Assembly (NCBI RefSeq): GCF_000149955.1
Contig: NW_017264848.1
Coordinates: forward strand, 13,017 to 77,016
Length of the DNA: 64,000 nt
Direction of reading: 5' to 3'
Source of the DNA: Fusarium oxysporum f. sp. lycopersici 4287
Lineage: Eukaryota > Ascomycota > Sordariomycetes > Hypocreales > Nectriaceae
Numbering within the stretch: position 1 is the stretch's first letter; each line of letters begins with the position of its first letter. Below, piece after piece: positions 46,180 through 57,183 of the stretch. A program made the translations under genes and the position numbers. Below the pieces are notes generated by a model that ran no database searches, had not been told where the DNA came from, and worked only from the letters and a program-made list of their open reading frames with translations.

Positions 46180-46329
46180 GCGGGCGGGTTCGTCGTAGAC
46201 GAAGCCATCCCCGCGGCTTGCGGCTGCGCAAAGCGCAAGTCGAGGCGTTTGTTGTGCACTTGTTAAGGATTTAGGCGTAGACAGGGCCACTTTCTTAACA
46301 GTTGTATGTCAAGAAAGTGTGATGACAAA

Positions 46330-46765
46330 GGAAGGTGTGGTAATAAATACTTGTATGTATGTATGTATGTGTATTTTTCGTCCGGGGGGCCGTAGGCCCC
46401 GAAAAGTCTCCTACTGGAGCACAGGACGTGCTGGGCTAAACTATCTAAAATCGCTGCCGTGCCGATCCTCGCTCAGGTCATCTGCAAGGCCTTTTGCGTC
46501 GGAGCCGTATACATGCTCGAGCTTTTTCTCTACTCATCCCCCCAAAAGGCACCTCTCTACCCGTAGCTTGCCCTACAGTAGTTGTCGGTGAAGCACGTCC
46601 CATTGGACATCAATACAATTGATCTTAGCAGAGCTTCCCTCCAGCAGCGTCTCCCATCTAGTTCATCCAGCATATCATCGGCACAAAGGCGCATTTACTT
46701 TCAAGAGGTCATCCCGTCAGCGGGATCTATTCCTCTCCAGCCTAGAATTCTCTTGCACAGATAGA
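46330..46765. repeat. remnant of kinase-like gene 3' region
   Basis: The order of short matches with 36040-36330 (CTCCTACTGGAGCA, GACGTGCTG, CATCCAGCAT, GTCAGCGGG, AGAATTCTCT) identifies this as a relic of the 3' part of a related gene copy. A TGTA microsatellite lies at its left (46351-46370). No kinase-coding sequence is left. Confidence 0.45.
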
Positions 46766-46817
46766 TCAAGTAGCTTTCCGTACCCTGAGGCAGGCTGTAG
46801 TGATGCAATTTCTTGTA

Positions 46818-46884
46818 CACGTACGTACGTACGTACTGTATTTTAGCCGCTGTACGTACGTACAACCTTATTGTACGTACAAAT
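46818..46884. repeat. GTAC-rich palindromic simple repeats
   Basis: Three clusters of alternating ACGT/GTAC units (ACGTACGTACGTACGTAC, GTACGTACGTACAA, TGTACGTACAAA) lie within 70 bp at the left flank of the hAT gene. They are self-complementary and could form cruciforms. They may mark the hAT element's subterminal region, but I could not match a partner at the right side. Confidence 0.6.
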
Positions 46885-46973
46885 ATGTACCATACAAATG
46901 TCCCCCTTCCTTTTTAGGTAATACTGGGAACTTAGTAGGCTTCTCACGGTCCTCGTCTTCTGCCATTTTGGCC

Positions 46974-49052
46974 TCAAACCTCTGATTCCACCTCAGTGCC
47001 AACCCCCAATATATCACCCGTCGACTGTAATACACCCTCCCACTCAAAATCTCCACTGGTGGAGGCCATCACACCATCCATCCAGACCTTCTTGCCCTGC
47101 GCATTCACAAATAACTCGAGATATGAATCTTCGAGTTCTAGCCAGTCCTTCTCCTCAAGATCCGCCCAGCGCTTTTTATGGGCGTACTTCTGATCCTTAA
47201 GGCGATCTAATACGCGGTGGTTCATAAAAATGAAAGCCTGCATGTCAGCGTGCATGGGCGTAAGGCGATTTCGAGCTTTCGTGTGTATGAAATTAATAGC
47301 AGAGAAACTTCGTTCTGAGGGCACAGAGTTCGCAAGCGTGTTCATTACCTTCACGGCTACTCTAGCCAGAATCGAACCCTGGTTGAGGAGGCACTGCCAC
47401 GCCATTGCTGGCTTGAAGCCATCATCGTATACAGCGCTGTGCTTATTAAACAAGCCGTCTGGGCCGCCTGTACGCATTCGGAAGTGTGTGAATTCGGAAA
47501 AGGCACGGTGATATTCGTCGTCGTTTTTCAGCTGTTTCTGCATATACTCTTGTACGCGCGCAAAGACGCTAGGCGGCAGTTTCGAATTTGGACCTGTTGT
47601 ATCAGGCCGGAGGGCATCGGCGATCCAATGTATATCGTACGTCTGCTTATCGAGCCGGGCTTTGAATATAGCGTCAATGTCGTCCCACGGAATATCAGGA
47701 AACTGATCAGCCTCTCCCATCTCAGACCATTTGCTTTTGATTTGCAGCCAGCGATTTACAACGTGTGCGATTCCCGCCCCATCAGCCTCGGAAGCGTGTT
47801 GAAATTCGTTCACGGGTTTTAGCACAGCGATCGCAGCCTCCAGTTTTAGCCAGAAGCTGTTGTCTTTGATGATTCGAACCGCTTCGGGCAGGAGAACGGG
47901 GCAATCTTGAGATCGCAGCTCATCCCGTACGTCTTTTCGAATAGACCAGTCTCTGGCAGGGTCTCGAGAACGGAGGAGGGAGAAGAAAGAATTGTACTGA
48001 GAACCCCAGCGTGTAATTATGCTATTCGGAACGAGCGAGTTAGTATATCGATTTCTCAGTCACAGCTAACGATTTACCGTTACCTTCTGATCAGCGCGCG
48101 AGTTACTCCGTTCCACCTTGTGCGTTGGCACATTCTCAATCTTTGCAATTGTAATTTAGACCGTGAGAAGAACTTGAGAAGGGTGCTGACGTTATTACAG
48201 AGATCCTCAAAGAATGGAAGAAGAAGGATATCTTTAATTAGAAGCTGAAGGCCGTGAGAATCGCATAGAGAGAAGTTGATATGTGAGAGCTCTGGGAATC
48301 TCCCTAGCAAGCCGTGTACAGAGCGCATCGTGTTTTCGGTATCTGTACAGATAGAATTGATTCTGGAGAAGATCACCGCCGCACAGTTGCTGCATTTCTC
48401 CCCATATCAGCTTCACCCAATTCTCCGCTGTGTGCTGTTCGTCTCCCGTGTCAAACGTTTTCCAGTAGAAGGCTGGGCCGTCTGGTAGCTGTACCGAGAT
48501 ATTAACGATTCTGTGACCCGAGACATTATCTGAAGCGTCAAATATGATGTTGAGCCATTCTGAGCTGGTAATGCGTTTGAAAACCTCGTCATAGAGTTCC
48601 TGATAGAAGTCGGGAAGAATTCTCGTGATGGCGGCGCGGCTAGGAGGCTTCCAGCCAGGCTTAATGCGAGTGAAGAAATAACGCCAACGGCGGCTCTCGA
48701 AGAGGCTGAAGGGCCGACCACCGGCGATTACAGCAGCGGCGGCATCATAGGCATAACTGTGACTCTCGTCCTGCGAGATATGCTGAATTCCGACCTCGGT
48801 TATCTTCTTTTGTATGGCTTCTGAGTAGGAGGGAAGATAGCCAGCGTTATCTTGAGTTTGACGCTCTTGTCGCTGCTTGGCTTGCCATTTCTCACACGCA
48901 GCGAGATGCTCTTTCGGTCTCCCAACAGAGGTCGCTGCAAAATCTTTTTGGCAGTGACGGCATCTGTATCGCTTGCTTTTCTTGGAGTTAGAGCGGCCGA
49001 GGTCGATAAACTGTCGCCAAACGAAGGCAGCGTTAGCTTGGGTGGGCGCCAT
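46974..49052 (-). pseudogene. hAT transposase with one frameshift
   Basis: From ATG 49052 (MAPTQANAAFVW) the protein has a BED-type zinc finger (CRHC...HLAAC), then ISVQLPDGPAFYWKT of the catalytic core. The frame shifts by one base near 48385 (CGG/VIFSRINSICTDTENTM). It continues to an intron with GTAACG donor, TACTAAC branch point and AATAG acceptor (about 48005-48075), then resumes ITRWGSQYNSFFSLL. The C-terminus holds the hAT dimerisation domain (NSVPSERSFSAINFIH; KARNRLTPMHADMQAFIF). Apart from the single shift it looks nearly full length, so inactivation is recent or a sequencing error. Terminal inverted repeats were not found. Confidence 0.75.
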
Positions 49053-49158
49053 CTTTTTGGCGATACCTTCAATCAGGAGAGAATGGCAGAGTGTGTTGAG
49101 CTGCTCAGCCAACGGAGTTTTGTACAGCCCCCCGTATTTGTACAATAAATACTACGCC

Positions 49159-49213
49159 ACCCCATGCACATTGGAGCGGCGATGGGGCGCATGGGGTAGC
49201 CTCAGCCGAAGGC
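49159..49213. repeat. Helitron 3' hairpin and subterminal inverted repeat
   Basis: ACCCCATGC at 49159-49167 pairs with GCATGGGGT at 49189-49197. Directly right, TCAGCCGAAGGC at 49202-49213 equals the element's 5' terminus and hence forms the asymmetric inverted repeat. The stop codon of the Helitron protein (TGA, 49202-49204 on the minus strand) lies inside this repeat. Confidence 0.75.
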
Positions 49214-52200
49214 CGTGTGTCCGCGGGCCGGGAAGCTATTACTACTACTACGTACTGATCCAGTGCCATGGCCATTCTTGGTATTATATATCATGTAAGG
49301 ACTCCGTGTAAGAACCTGTCGTTTCCTAAGCTCCTGATCCCTCATCTTCATCTTCATGCCATCCGGGGGAGACCCGTAGACCAGGTGATTACGATCAAAT
49401 GGCGCATCTAACATCAAACCCTCAAGCGTTTTTACACGAGAGACAGCCACGTAGCTTAAACCGGTCTGAAAGTCCCGGCAGGAGAGATCCGTCACGATCA
49501 TATCTTCTGTGATGCTTTGTGACTTGTGCACGGTAATAGCGTAGCATACGATCAGGGGAAACTGCGTGCGAGCGCAGAGAGTGGCTCCGATGAGAAAGTC
49601 TCTCTCAACTGGGAGAATTGGGACAATCTTTTTGCCATCGGGGGTGGTCAGGAACACCGGTCCGTTGTACTTGTCAAACTCCATCATGATAACACAAGGA
49701 GGATCTTGGATGGGGTCAGCCCCGGGTGCCCAGCCGATGTCGTAAACCGTACCGCGAGCGCCGTTGCAGAGGCCAACGGGCTGCCAAAGGTTAGACGTCA
49801 GCATCAGACGAGCGCCAATGCATATAGGGATCTGCTTCGCAAGGTTGCCCGCCTTGTCATCAGGGGCAGCAGCCGCACCAGGGCCGACGTTCTTAGCTTT
49901 GACCTGGACGACTGGCCGGCCGAGGCGGTCGAGGTGATAGTGGTTATACTCGTTCACCCTATCTTTGGTAGCGTATACTCGCAGGGCGCTGGAAAACCTC
50001 GCGACCTCTCGATCGTCTAGTTTTGCCTGCACGCGGGTGGACAGGAGCTTCCAAGACTCCATAGATAGTTGGAGCAGCCGCAGTTCCCCGAGAGCTGTGC
50101 GAAACGCCTCCTGGTCGTCGCCGCGCTGCCTCTGAACAACCTTCAAGAATACTGATTTATCGAAGCGCCTATATGCGTTCCTGCCCTTGATCTCTACTCC
50201 CTGCACCTCTTTGTCGTAACAAAGCGGCTTCTGTAGCACAGGGGGAAGCTGGAAGAAGTCACCAACCAAGAGGATGTTCAGGCCGCCAAAGAACTCCTCA
50301 TTCCTGTTCGGGAACGCCTCGCGGAGACGGTCATCGATCCACGATAGCTGACGCAGTCCTAGCATGCTCTTCTCATCGATGATGAGGTACTTGATATCCT
50401 TCAGCTTCTTCTGGAGCTGGGTCTTATCAACGGGAGATAGAGGCTTGAAGTCCTTATTGATTGGGAGGTGTAACAGGGAGTGCAAGGTAGTGCCCGATAT
50501 CTGGTTTCCTGCGACGCCCGTTGGCGCAGCACGCCAAACAGGTGTCCCCCTCCCCCCTGTCGCGGATTGGAGGTGCGCGGAGAGCAGGTTAATGAGGTAT
50601 GACTTGCCAGTGCCGCCTCCGCCATCCACATGGAGTAGCAACTGAGAGGGATCCTGGGTCAGGAAGTGGCCCATCACCGTATCGTATACTATGCGCTGCT
50701 CTGGATTTAGGGAATCGCGAGCCTCCAAGGGCTGATCATCCACATCAAGGTCAAGGGTGTTTTCCGCTTTGCGTTGCTTCCAGTAGTCGCTGTTGAGAAT
50801 GCCATCATCGGCATACCGCCCAACACGAGGGGTCCAATCGTAATTGATGTCAATGTCTCGGCGGCCGAGGATGTCGATGTCCTCTTCCTCCAGTGGGCGG
50901 TCAGGTAGCATGCGGGCGAGTTCATGCCAGTCCTCCTCCGCGATGGGCTCCTCATGGATCTCAAGCTCAAATTCATCCTCCTCTGCCGTCAATTCATCTG
51001 TATCTGGTTCCCCATAATGATCGTCCGCATGGGTATCATGGTGCTGTCTGCAGTGCATGTACGCAGCCGTGAAGGAATCGAACCGCTGCCCGCCCACAAC
51101 GAGCAACTCTTCTGGAGAGCGATGTGGATGAACCATCATCAATTTAACACGGCAGAAGTCGTTAAACTGGGAAGAGGCCTCCATAGACTTGTATCGAGGG
51201 AAGTAAGACAGGACTCTCTTCTTCGCGTGAGCAGCGAGTCTCCTCCACGTGTTGAGATTGTACGATTGCAGGTATTCGAGATAGGTTATATCCTCATGCT
51301 GGTCCTTTCTCTCTAGATATTTCCTGTAGCTGCCGATGGCCTCGTTGACATCTCCGTCCACACGATACGAACGTGCCTGTCGCTCCAACGGACGGCAGTC
51401 CACGGTGACAACCATACGGGTGCCTTCTTGCAGCGGAATGTTAAGCAGCAGATGGGAAATCTCCTGCGCCGAGTAATCTCTCTCGGCAATCAGCTTGTTC
51501 ATCAGGCGAGAGGAGAAGGACAACAGGGGCTGAACGTGCGATGTGTGAGGCAAGACCTGGTCTGCAAGCCTGGCGAAAGACTCGGTCTTCTTCTCAGATT
51601 TACTGCAATACTTCGCAGCGTACGTAATAACCGCCTGTAAGCTGGTGCAAGGAGATATGTCGATATTGGCTAGCCAGCCTAGGATAATCGCAGGATTGAA
51701 GTTATTCATGAGGCTGTCATTCCGGGCCGCCTCAAAGACATAGTACGACCTGCCTTCCTTCCTGATCACTGCGGCCAGCTCCCGCAAGGCACGAGGGAAG
51801 TCAAAACGACACTCCCTCTCTGGATTGGCAACGTTTGCCGCCTCGATATCCGCAGCGGCACCTTCCATGTCCCTCGCCAGATCACCGGTTCTCTTCCTCA
51901 CGCGCAAGCAGTACGTGGTATTGCACTTGTGGCGCTGGCAGCGGTTGACGATTTGTGAGAGCCGCAGGAATGTCATCTCTATGCTCAGGGGATCCACGCT
52001 CAGGGGATTACCCTCACCCTGAGGCATAGTCCTACTCGGCTCAGGGTTAATGGCAGTGACGTGGAATCCCCATGTGCGTGCAAATACATCACGAGCCGCT
52101 TCGTCCTCCATGTCGGCCCCTGGACAATTATCCATCCAGTACAGGCCGTGGTTGTGTGGGCTACCACGGCCTTGCCATTCGTACCGATCCCAGTAATCTG

Positions 52201-54939
52201 TGATGCTGAACTTCTTACTTAGCACGATATCCCGAAAGAGGGTGTATCGGCGGTAGAAGTGGAAAGCAGCAATGTGAGGGTTCTGCCGCAATAGGCGGCG
52301 CGATAGAGCCATCCTCTCCGGCTCGGTGGCGGCTAGCCAGTCGTCATACTGGGGCATGTGCTGGTAGAGACTCCGCCAGTGTAAATCTGCCGGGCTAAAC
52401 GTGATGAATGCACCAGGACAACCAAGGTTATAGGCATAGGCCTCGAGGTCCTGCCTCTTTTTGTTCCAGAATGGACGCGTACCGCGAATAGACACCGCAT
52501 GCCTTGTGATCGAGTTGATCAGCGCCTGCGCCTCGGGGTCCTCGCTGTGTTCCAGCGCCTGAATAAGTTGCTCTCGCGTCAGCGGCTGCTGTCTCCCATC
52601 ATGTTGCTTCACGAAGAATCTGGACCGCGAACGTGCTTGTGACCGCATTAGCGTGTTGAAGGCGACGAAGCGGAAGGTCGGGTGGCGTGCAAAACGCCCG
52701 TCGTGCCAGCGCATCGCGTGCTCGACGTAATCCTTGTAATCAATGGAGCGCAATCGAGGTTCAACAAAGTCGGCTCTACCGTCAGGAAAGAGGCAGGGAA
52801 ACGCCAAGGAGAGTAGGGCATGAGAGCGATTGAACTCATTAATGGGTGTGTGTCGTATATTCGGGAGCTGCAGCTCGTGTTGCGCCTGCGCCTGGAAGCT
52901 TGTGGAAAGCTCTGAATCAGCTTCCGACTCTCCGGCGAGAATAGACCGCAGAGCATCGAGCTCCGTGTCCTTTGCCAACATGTCTGGCACTGCAGCCTCG
53001 TCCTCCAGGTCAGGCTCTGCCTCCTGATCTTCCTCGGGTCCAACATCCGCAGCCTCCACCTGACTCTGGGGGATGGCATCCAGGACATTGCCATCTTGGG
53101 GCAATTGATTTAGCCTCTCTTCGTCGATGACGACGCATCGATACCCAGGATGATGGCGCCGGAGGTAGTCTAGCCATATGACAACCGGCTGGCGGCGGAC
53201 ACGGAACTGGCGGGTGAATTGCCGACTAAGAATTGCGTGGGACGACGTATTGGCAGGACGTAGTAATACAATGTTCAACTCCTGCGGCAGAAGCGGGAGC
53301 TGGTTGTACACTAAGCCAACCTCACGGAGAAAGTGAACTACGTGCCCCCGATACTTGTACTGCTGCCCTCGCACAAGCATAATGTTCACGTGGACGTGAA
53401 CACGAGCAATCAAAGACTCTTCGGTAGGCGTAAGCTGGGGCAACCGGGCCGGTACAGGGCCAAAGTCGAGCTGATTATCCGCAGAGAAGAAGTACGGCTC
53501 GTCGGGGTGGCGTTTCTCATCTTTTCGATAACAACGCGCACAAATGCCATCGCAATCGATCTTCATCTGGAACCAACACTCCCGGCATCGACCGCAAAAC
53601 TGCATTTGGTCATTGTCCAGCTTTGTCCAGAACTCGCGGAGGATTGCCTTATCGCGACCAGTCAAGGCGCAAGCCTCAAGGTCGCCATTCCACACCGGAT
53701 CTTGCGCATGAAAGACCGCCGATTCTTCAGGTGGAATTATCACTGGACTCCGAATACGCCGTGGCGGCATCGACGATCGAGTTTGCCTTCGAGATTTTCT
53801 TGGCCGCCCTCCTGTACCAGGGGCAGGACCACGGCGACCACGCCTTAGCTGTGCGGAAGGCTGCCGCAAGCGATGGCGAAGAGGGCTTCCATCCACGCAA
53901 TCATTATCGTCGTTCTCGTCTTCGTCCCCTAGATCGGAATCAGACTCTACCCCTAATTGTTTGAGGTACCTCCGTGGTCGATCAGGTGAAAGCAGCAAGT
54001 TGAAATAGTCATCGGCGTCAATATCAGATTCAGAGAACTGTCCCCTGTCATCCCCTTCCTTGATTATCCCATCCCCATCTAGAAACCCACTCGGTCGTAG
54101 TTGATCTTGACTCCCATCTACGTTCCGTGGTTAGCCTGAACAAACTACTGGGGCCACAGAACAAGGATACCTTCTCCAGGACCCTCAAAATCTTCCAAGA
54201 AGCCAAGTTGAGATATTGTGGGAGTCAGTGACACAGTCTCCCCTGCACGGCGTCGTGAACGATGGTCGCGCTGGATAACAGCCAGCTTGGCCCTCGCCCC
54301 AGCCTTCAAGGAATCATCTTGCGAGTCCTTCCCCCCCTTGTGGAACCTGGTGGCCAAGTAAGGGTAATCCACACCAGGTGTGCTGCTTCGAAGAGTAGAT
54401 GGATCAGAATGTGAGACGAGTGGATGGGTCGTTGGCTGCACAGGCGGTGACGGAGCTAGAGCCCGGAAGAGCCGCGAGCTTTGTTGGGTTGGTGGAATTG
54501 GCGTCCCTAGCACTACGTGCGGCTGGCTAATTGACTCTCCGAATAAACTCCTAGCTGTATGAAGTTGCCGTAGCTTCTCTGGCGATGTAGGCTGGGTTCC
54601 GGATCTCTCGTTGGGAGGCGATAGGCCAGCATCTCCTTCGGTTCTCTTCGTGGCAGGTCTGCCAGGTGAGGATGGACGAAGTGCAATGTTCCGCAGCGTC
54701 TGGAGCACGACTTTGGATCTAGAATGCTTCATTTGATGAGGGTTAAGAGACTTATAGACGAGGAAGGCAGAACTTACATGAGAAACGCGCTGGTTACGGC
54801 AGTCTATGCATTGCTTAGTTTGCCCAGCAGACTGCCTCTTTGCTCTGAAGGCACTCTCCGGTCTCTCCTCCCCACAACGAGCACAAACAACGAAGAGTAA
54901 ATCAGTAGAGAGCTCTTCGGGGTTGAGACCGATATCCAT
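49202..54939 (-). CDS. Helitron Rep/helicase (RepHel)
   Basis: Multi-exon: ATG 54939 opens an N-terminal exon with zinc-binding pairs CARC and CIDC. An intron with donor GTATCC and acceptor CGTAG joins it in phase to the main exon (GFLDGDGIIKEGDD leading to LLSPDRPRRYLKQ). The main exon has a Cys-rich cluster (CGRCRECWFQ; CDGICARCYR), the Helitron-like N domain, the Rep core (ITFSPADLHW; WQGRGSPHNHGLYW; YAAKYCSK with two tyrosines) and a Pif1-type helicase (DGGGGTGKS Walker A; IIDEKSMLG Walker B; ITVHKSQSITEDM; LSYVAVSRVKTLEG). All expected motifs are present with no stop or frameshift seen, so the protein is probably functional. It nicks and unwinds DNA for rolling-circle transposition. Confidence 0.9.
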
Positions 54940-55253
54940 TACTCAATCAACGAGGCCATATCGAGACCTGTCGAATTGGGGAGATGAATTGAACGCGTGG
55001 TACTGGCACAGTACTGAGTAAACAAACAATTCCAAATGGACGCAAGCTGCCGGCACTCCGCGTGAGCCTTTCAGGGGCCAGCACCGATTGGCCCCACTCT
55101 TTTGGTGCCATCAGCCAGTTGCGCGTTCTTTCGCGGCTGGCCATACAAAATCTGGACCAATCAGATTCCGAGAAACTTATTTATCCCTGTCTGCACCAAA
55201 CCCTCATTACTCGGGAAAACTTATGAATTAATGTAGAGTCAGCCTTCGGCTGA

Positions 55254-55684
55254 ATTATTATATCGAATGGGAGACGGGAGAGGATACAGGGATCAGAAAG
55301 GCGACCAATCAAAGAAAGGTAGGAGACAAAGAAGGGAGGGCGAATGAAAAGTGCGGAGAGGGAAATAGAAGGTTAAAAGTTTAGAGGGAGGATGGGGCGC
55401 ACGGACACTTAAACCTGGGATTGAGATATGAATTGGCAAAAGTTTTGGAGGATTGAGGGTGCACGGACACCTGAACCCAGGTTCAAAGAATGAATTGGCA
55501 AAAGTTTTGGGAAAGGTATGGTGCACGGACACCTAAACCTAGGTTTAGGCGGGTCTGGTGTAGAAAAAATGGCAAGTTTACTAGCAAGGTTATAAAAATG
55601 TAGAGACCTATAAGTAAAAAGGTCTAAATATTTATGACTTGTAACCCTAACCAGGACCCCTTCGGCGTGTTTTTTGACTACAAT
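55254..55684. repeat. 531-bp repeat, copy 3, cut by the Helitron
   Basis: Equals positions 101-531 of copy 1 at an offset of 55153, including the iterons (about 55397, 55459, 55521) and the palindrome (55532-55549). It starts exactly at the Helitron 5' end and terminates at the same GACTACAAT as the other copies, followed by AT-rich sequence. Confidence 0.9.
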
Positions 55685-56170
55685 ATAATATTTTATTCTA
55701 AAATATAATATTAATAAGAAAGATTAAATAAAATAATATATATAATAAGTAAATTACTATTGAATTTACTATTTATTTCCTTTAACTTAGCTATTTTCCT
55801 ATTTTCTTTTATTATTCCTTAGGTATCTCTCTTAGAGAAATCTCCTCTCCTATTTAACTTTCTTTTTCTGCTGCTAGCTGTTCTTTCTTGCTAATCACCT
55901 TCGCCTTTATTAACACAATCCTCTTTCACTTAACTCTTTCCTTACCCCTTTCGACGCTATGTCGCTTACCGCACAAAGTATGCTGCCGCCGGTACTACCC
56001 CCATGGTCTTCGCTTTGATTGAAAGAGGCTTTCTACCTCACTCCACTCTAGTCCCTCTCTGGCCAATCACAGCCTTAGATATCGACAGGGGCTTCCTCTT
56101 TCAGTGAAATTGGGATGGACAATAAGGATGTAGAAGTTTTATATCATATTCAGTATCTAGTTTGAGTGGG
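55685..56170. other. AT-rich flank and small diverged repeat
   Basis: The first 150 bp are AT-rich. At 55915-56110, CTCTTTCACTTAACTC, CGACGCTA and CGACAGGGG-TTCCTCTTTCA recur in the same order at 61755-61870. The two blocks may be parts of one dispersed repeat that brackets the RIP-like block, or remnants of a duplicated gene promoter. Confidence 0.4.
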
Positions 56171-56894
56171 TTAGTATACGATAGTTGTTATCTCCCACCT
56201 CGTCCTCTCCAGCCATGGCCGTTGTTCGGCATACGTGGTCGCGGAACCGACCGCCGCTGTGGTCTGTACATGGGCGGTAGGAACACGGTTGCGCTTGTGC
56301 TCGCGTTCTTGCACAGATCTGATCAAGTCCTGTTGTTCTTGACCAGTCTTGTCTCGGTAGCTCAAGGCTGACTCGCGCATCTGGTCCACGGGTATTGTCG
56401 GTCGGGTCAGTTGGCCATCCCGCTCAACGATCCAATAGATTCGAGACGAGCCACAGGCCCAAGCCTGCAGGTAAACATACTCGAAATACGCCTCAATGTC
56501 GGCACGCCGGGTAGACCGGCGCGGGTGTTGGGGATACTCGGGTAGATCTTGGCTGTAGTGTTGTATGATGAGAGTGAGGTTGATAGTGCGATATGTGCAG
56601 ACAGGAAAATCCATCGTAAGACCGGAGCCTCCACTCCTCAAGTGAGCCGTCTGGGAGAGGCGCAGCTCCGTCCGGGCTTTTCAGCTCTAGTTTAGCCAAT
56701 ACCTTGGAGAGCCCTTTTCGCCGACTCAGGGGGATATTGTGTTTATCACGAAGATGATTGGTAGGATGGGATCCATTGGGGGAGATGGCGTGTCTGCAAT
56801 TCTTGTCAAAGCAGATCAGTAATCGTGATTTGGGATGAACCCATAAAGAAAGTGACTCGAGAAATTTATAAGAGGTAATTGGTAGTGTATCCAT
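56171..56894 (-). pseudogene. OrsD-like (DUF3505-type) protein, frameshifted
   Basis: From ATG 56894 (MDTLPITSYKFLESLSLW) the frame encodes the OrsD-type start with a degenerate C2H2-like site (CFDKNCRHAI...HLRDKHN), then SPDGAAPLPDGSLEEW. Near 56600-56650 the reading frame changes. The downstream part, TINLTLIIQHYSQDLPEY, DIEAYFEYVYLQAWACGSS and YWIVERDGQLTRP, follows in another frame and ends at TAA 56171. The stretch is shorter than typical family members, whose long C-terminal part is missing. OrsD-like proteins are frequent in fungal repeats and often adjoin transposon genes. Their function is not known to me. Confidence 0.75.
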
Positions 56895-57035
56895 ATTGAC
56901 CCTTTTTTTTTTTTCATAACTATTCTTCAATGTTCTTTTTCGATCTCTTAGAAGTAGACTAAGAGGCGGATAATAGTAATAAGTGGTTAAATAGAGCAGG
57001 AAGTGGATGTGGTGGAGTAGGAGTGAAGGGATGGA

Positions 57036-57183
57036 GTGCACGGATAAAAAACATATAAACAGGAGGTTGTTTTTGTTGAGCTTTGTTACCATAACAATGT
57101 GCACGGACGAAAAGTTTAGAAACTACAGGTAATTTTACGGCAAAGCTCCGGGGAAATCTGGGGTCGTCTGGGTTGGCACGGAC
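57036..57183. promoter_or_regulatory. GTGCACGGA motifs upstream of the OrsD-like gene
   Basis: GTGCACGGATAAAA (57036), GTGCACGGACGAAAA (57099) and GGCACGGACGAAAA (57175) are spaced 63 and 76 bp apart, about 140-290 bp upstream of the OrsD-like ATG. The core GTGCACGGAC is the same as in the 62-bp iterons upstream of gene B, and the 62/63-bp spacing also agrees. The palindromes of those iterons are absent. Confidence 0.5.

Larger units (their letters stand above)
49141..55253 (-). mobile_element. autonomous Helitron (helentron-like), about 6.1 kb
   Basis: The 5' end is at 55253 (minus strand TCAGCCGAAGGCTGAC), shared with a second copy starting at 9479. Both are preceded by T. Near the 3' end the inverse, GCCTTCGGCTGA, recurs at 49202-49213, followed by a hairpin (ACCCCATGC...GCATGGGGT, 49159-49197). 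Short asymmetric terminal inverted repeats with a 3' hairpin are helentron features. On the right the element interrupts the 531-bp repeat at its base 101. The left continuation of that repeat is not found next to 49141, so the left limit is approximate. Confidence 0.8.

Noticed and set aside
47907..48248. 113-codon plus-strand frame in the hAT region
   Set aside because: It is antisense to the hAT transposase, whose intron and dimerisation domain are clear.
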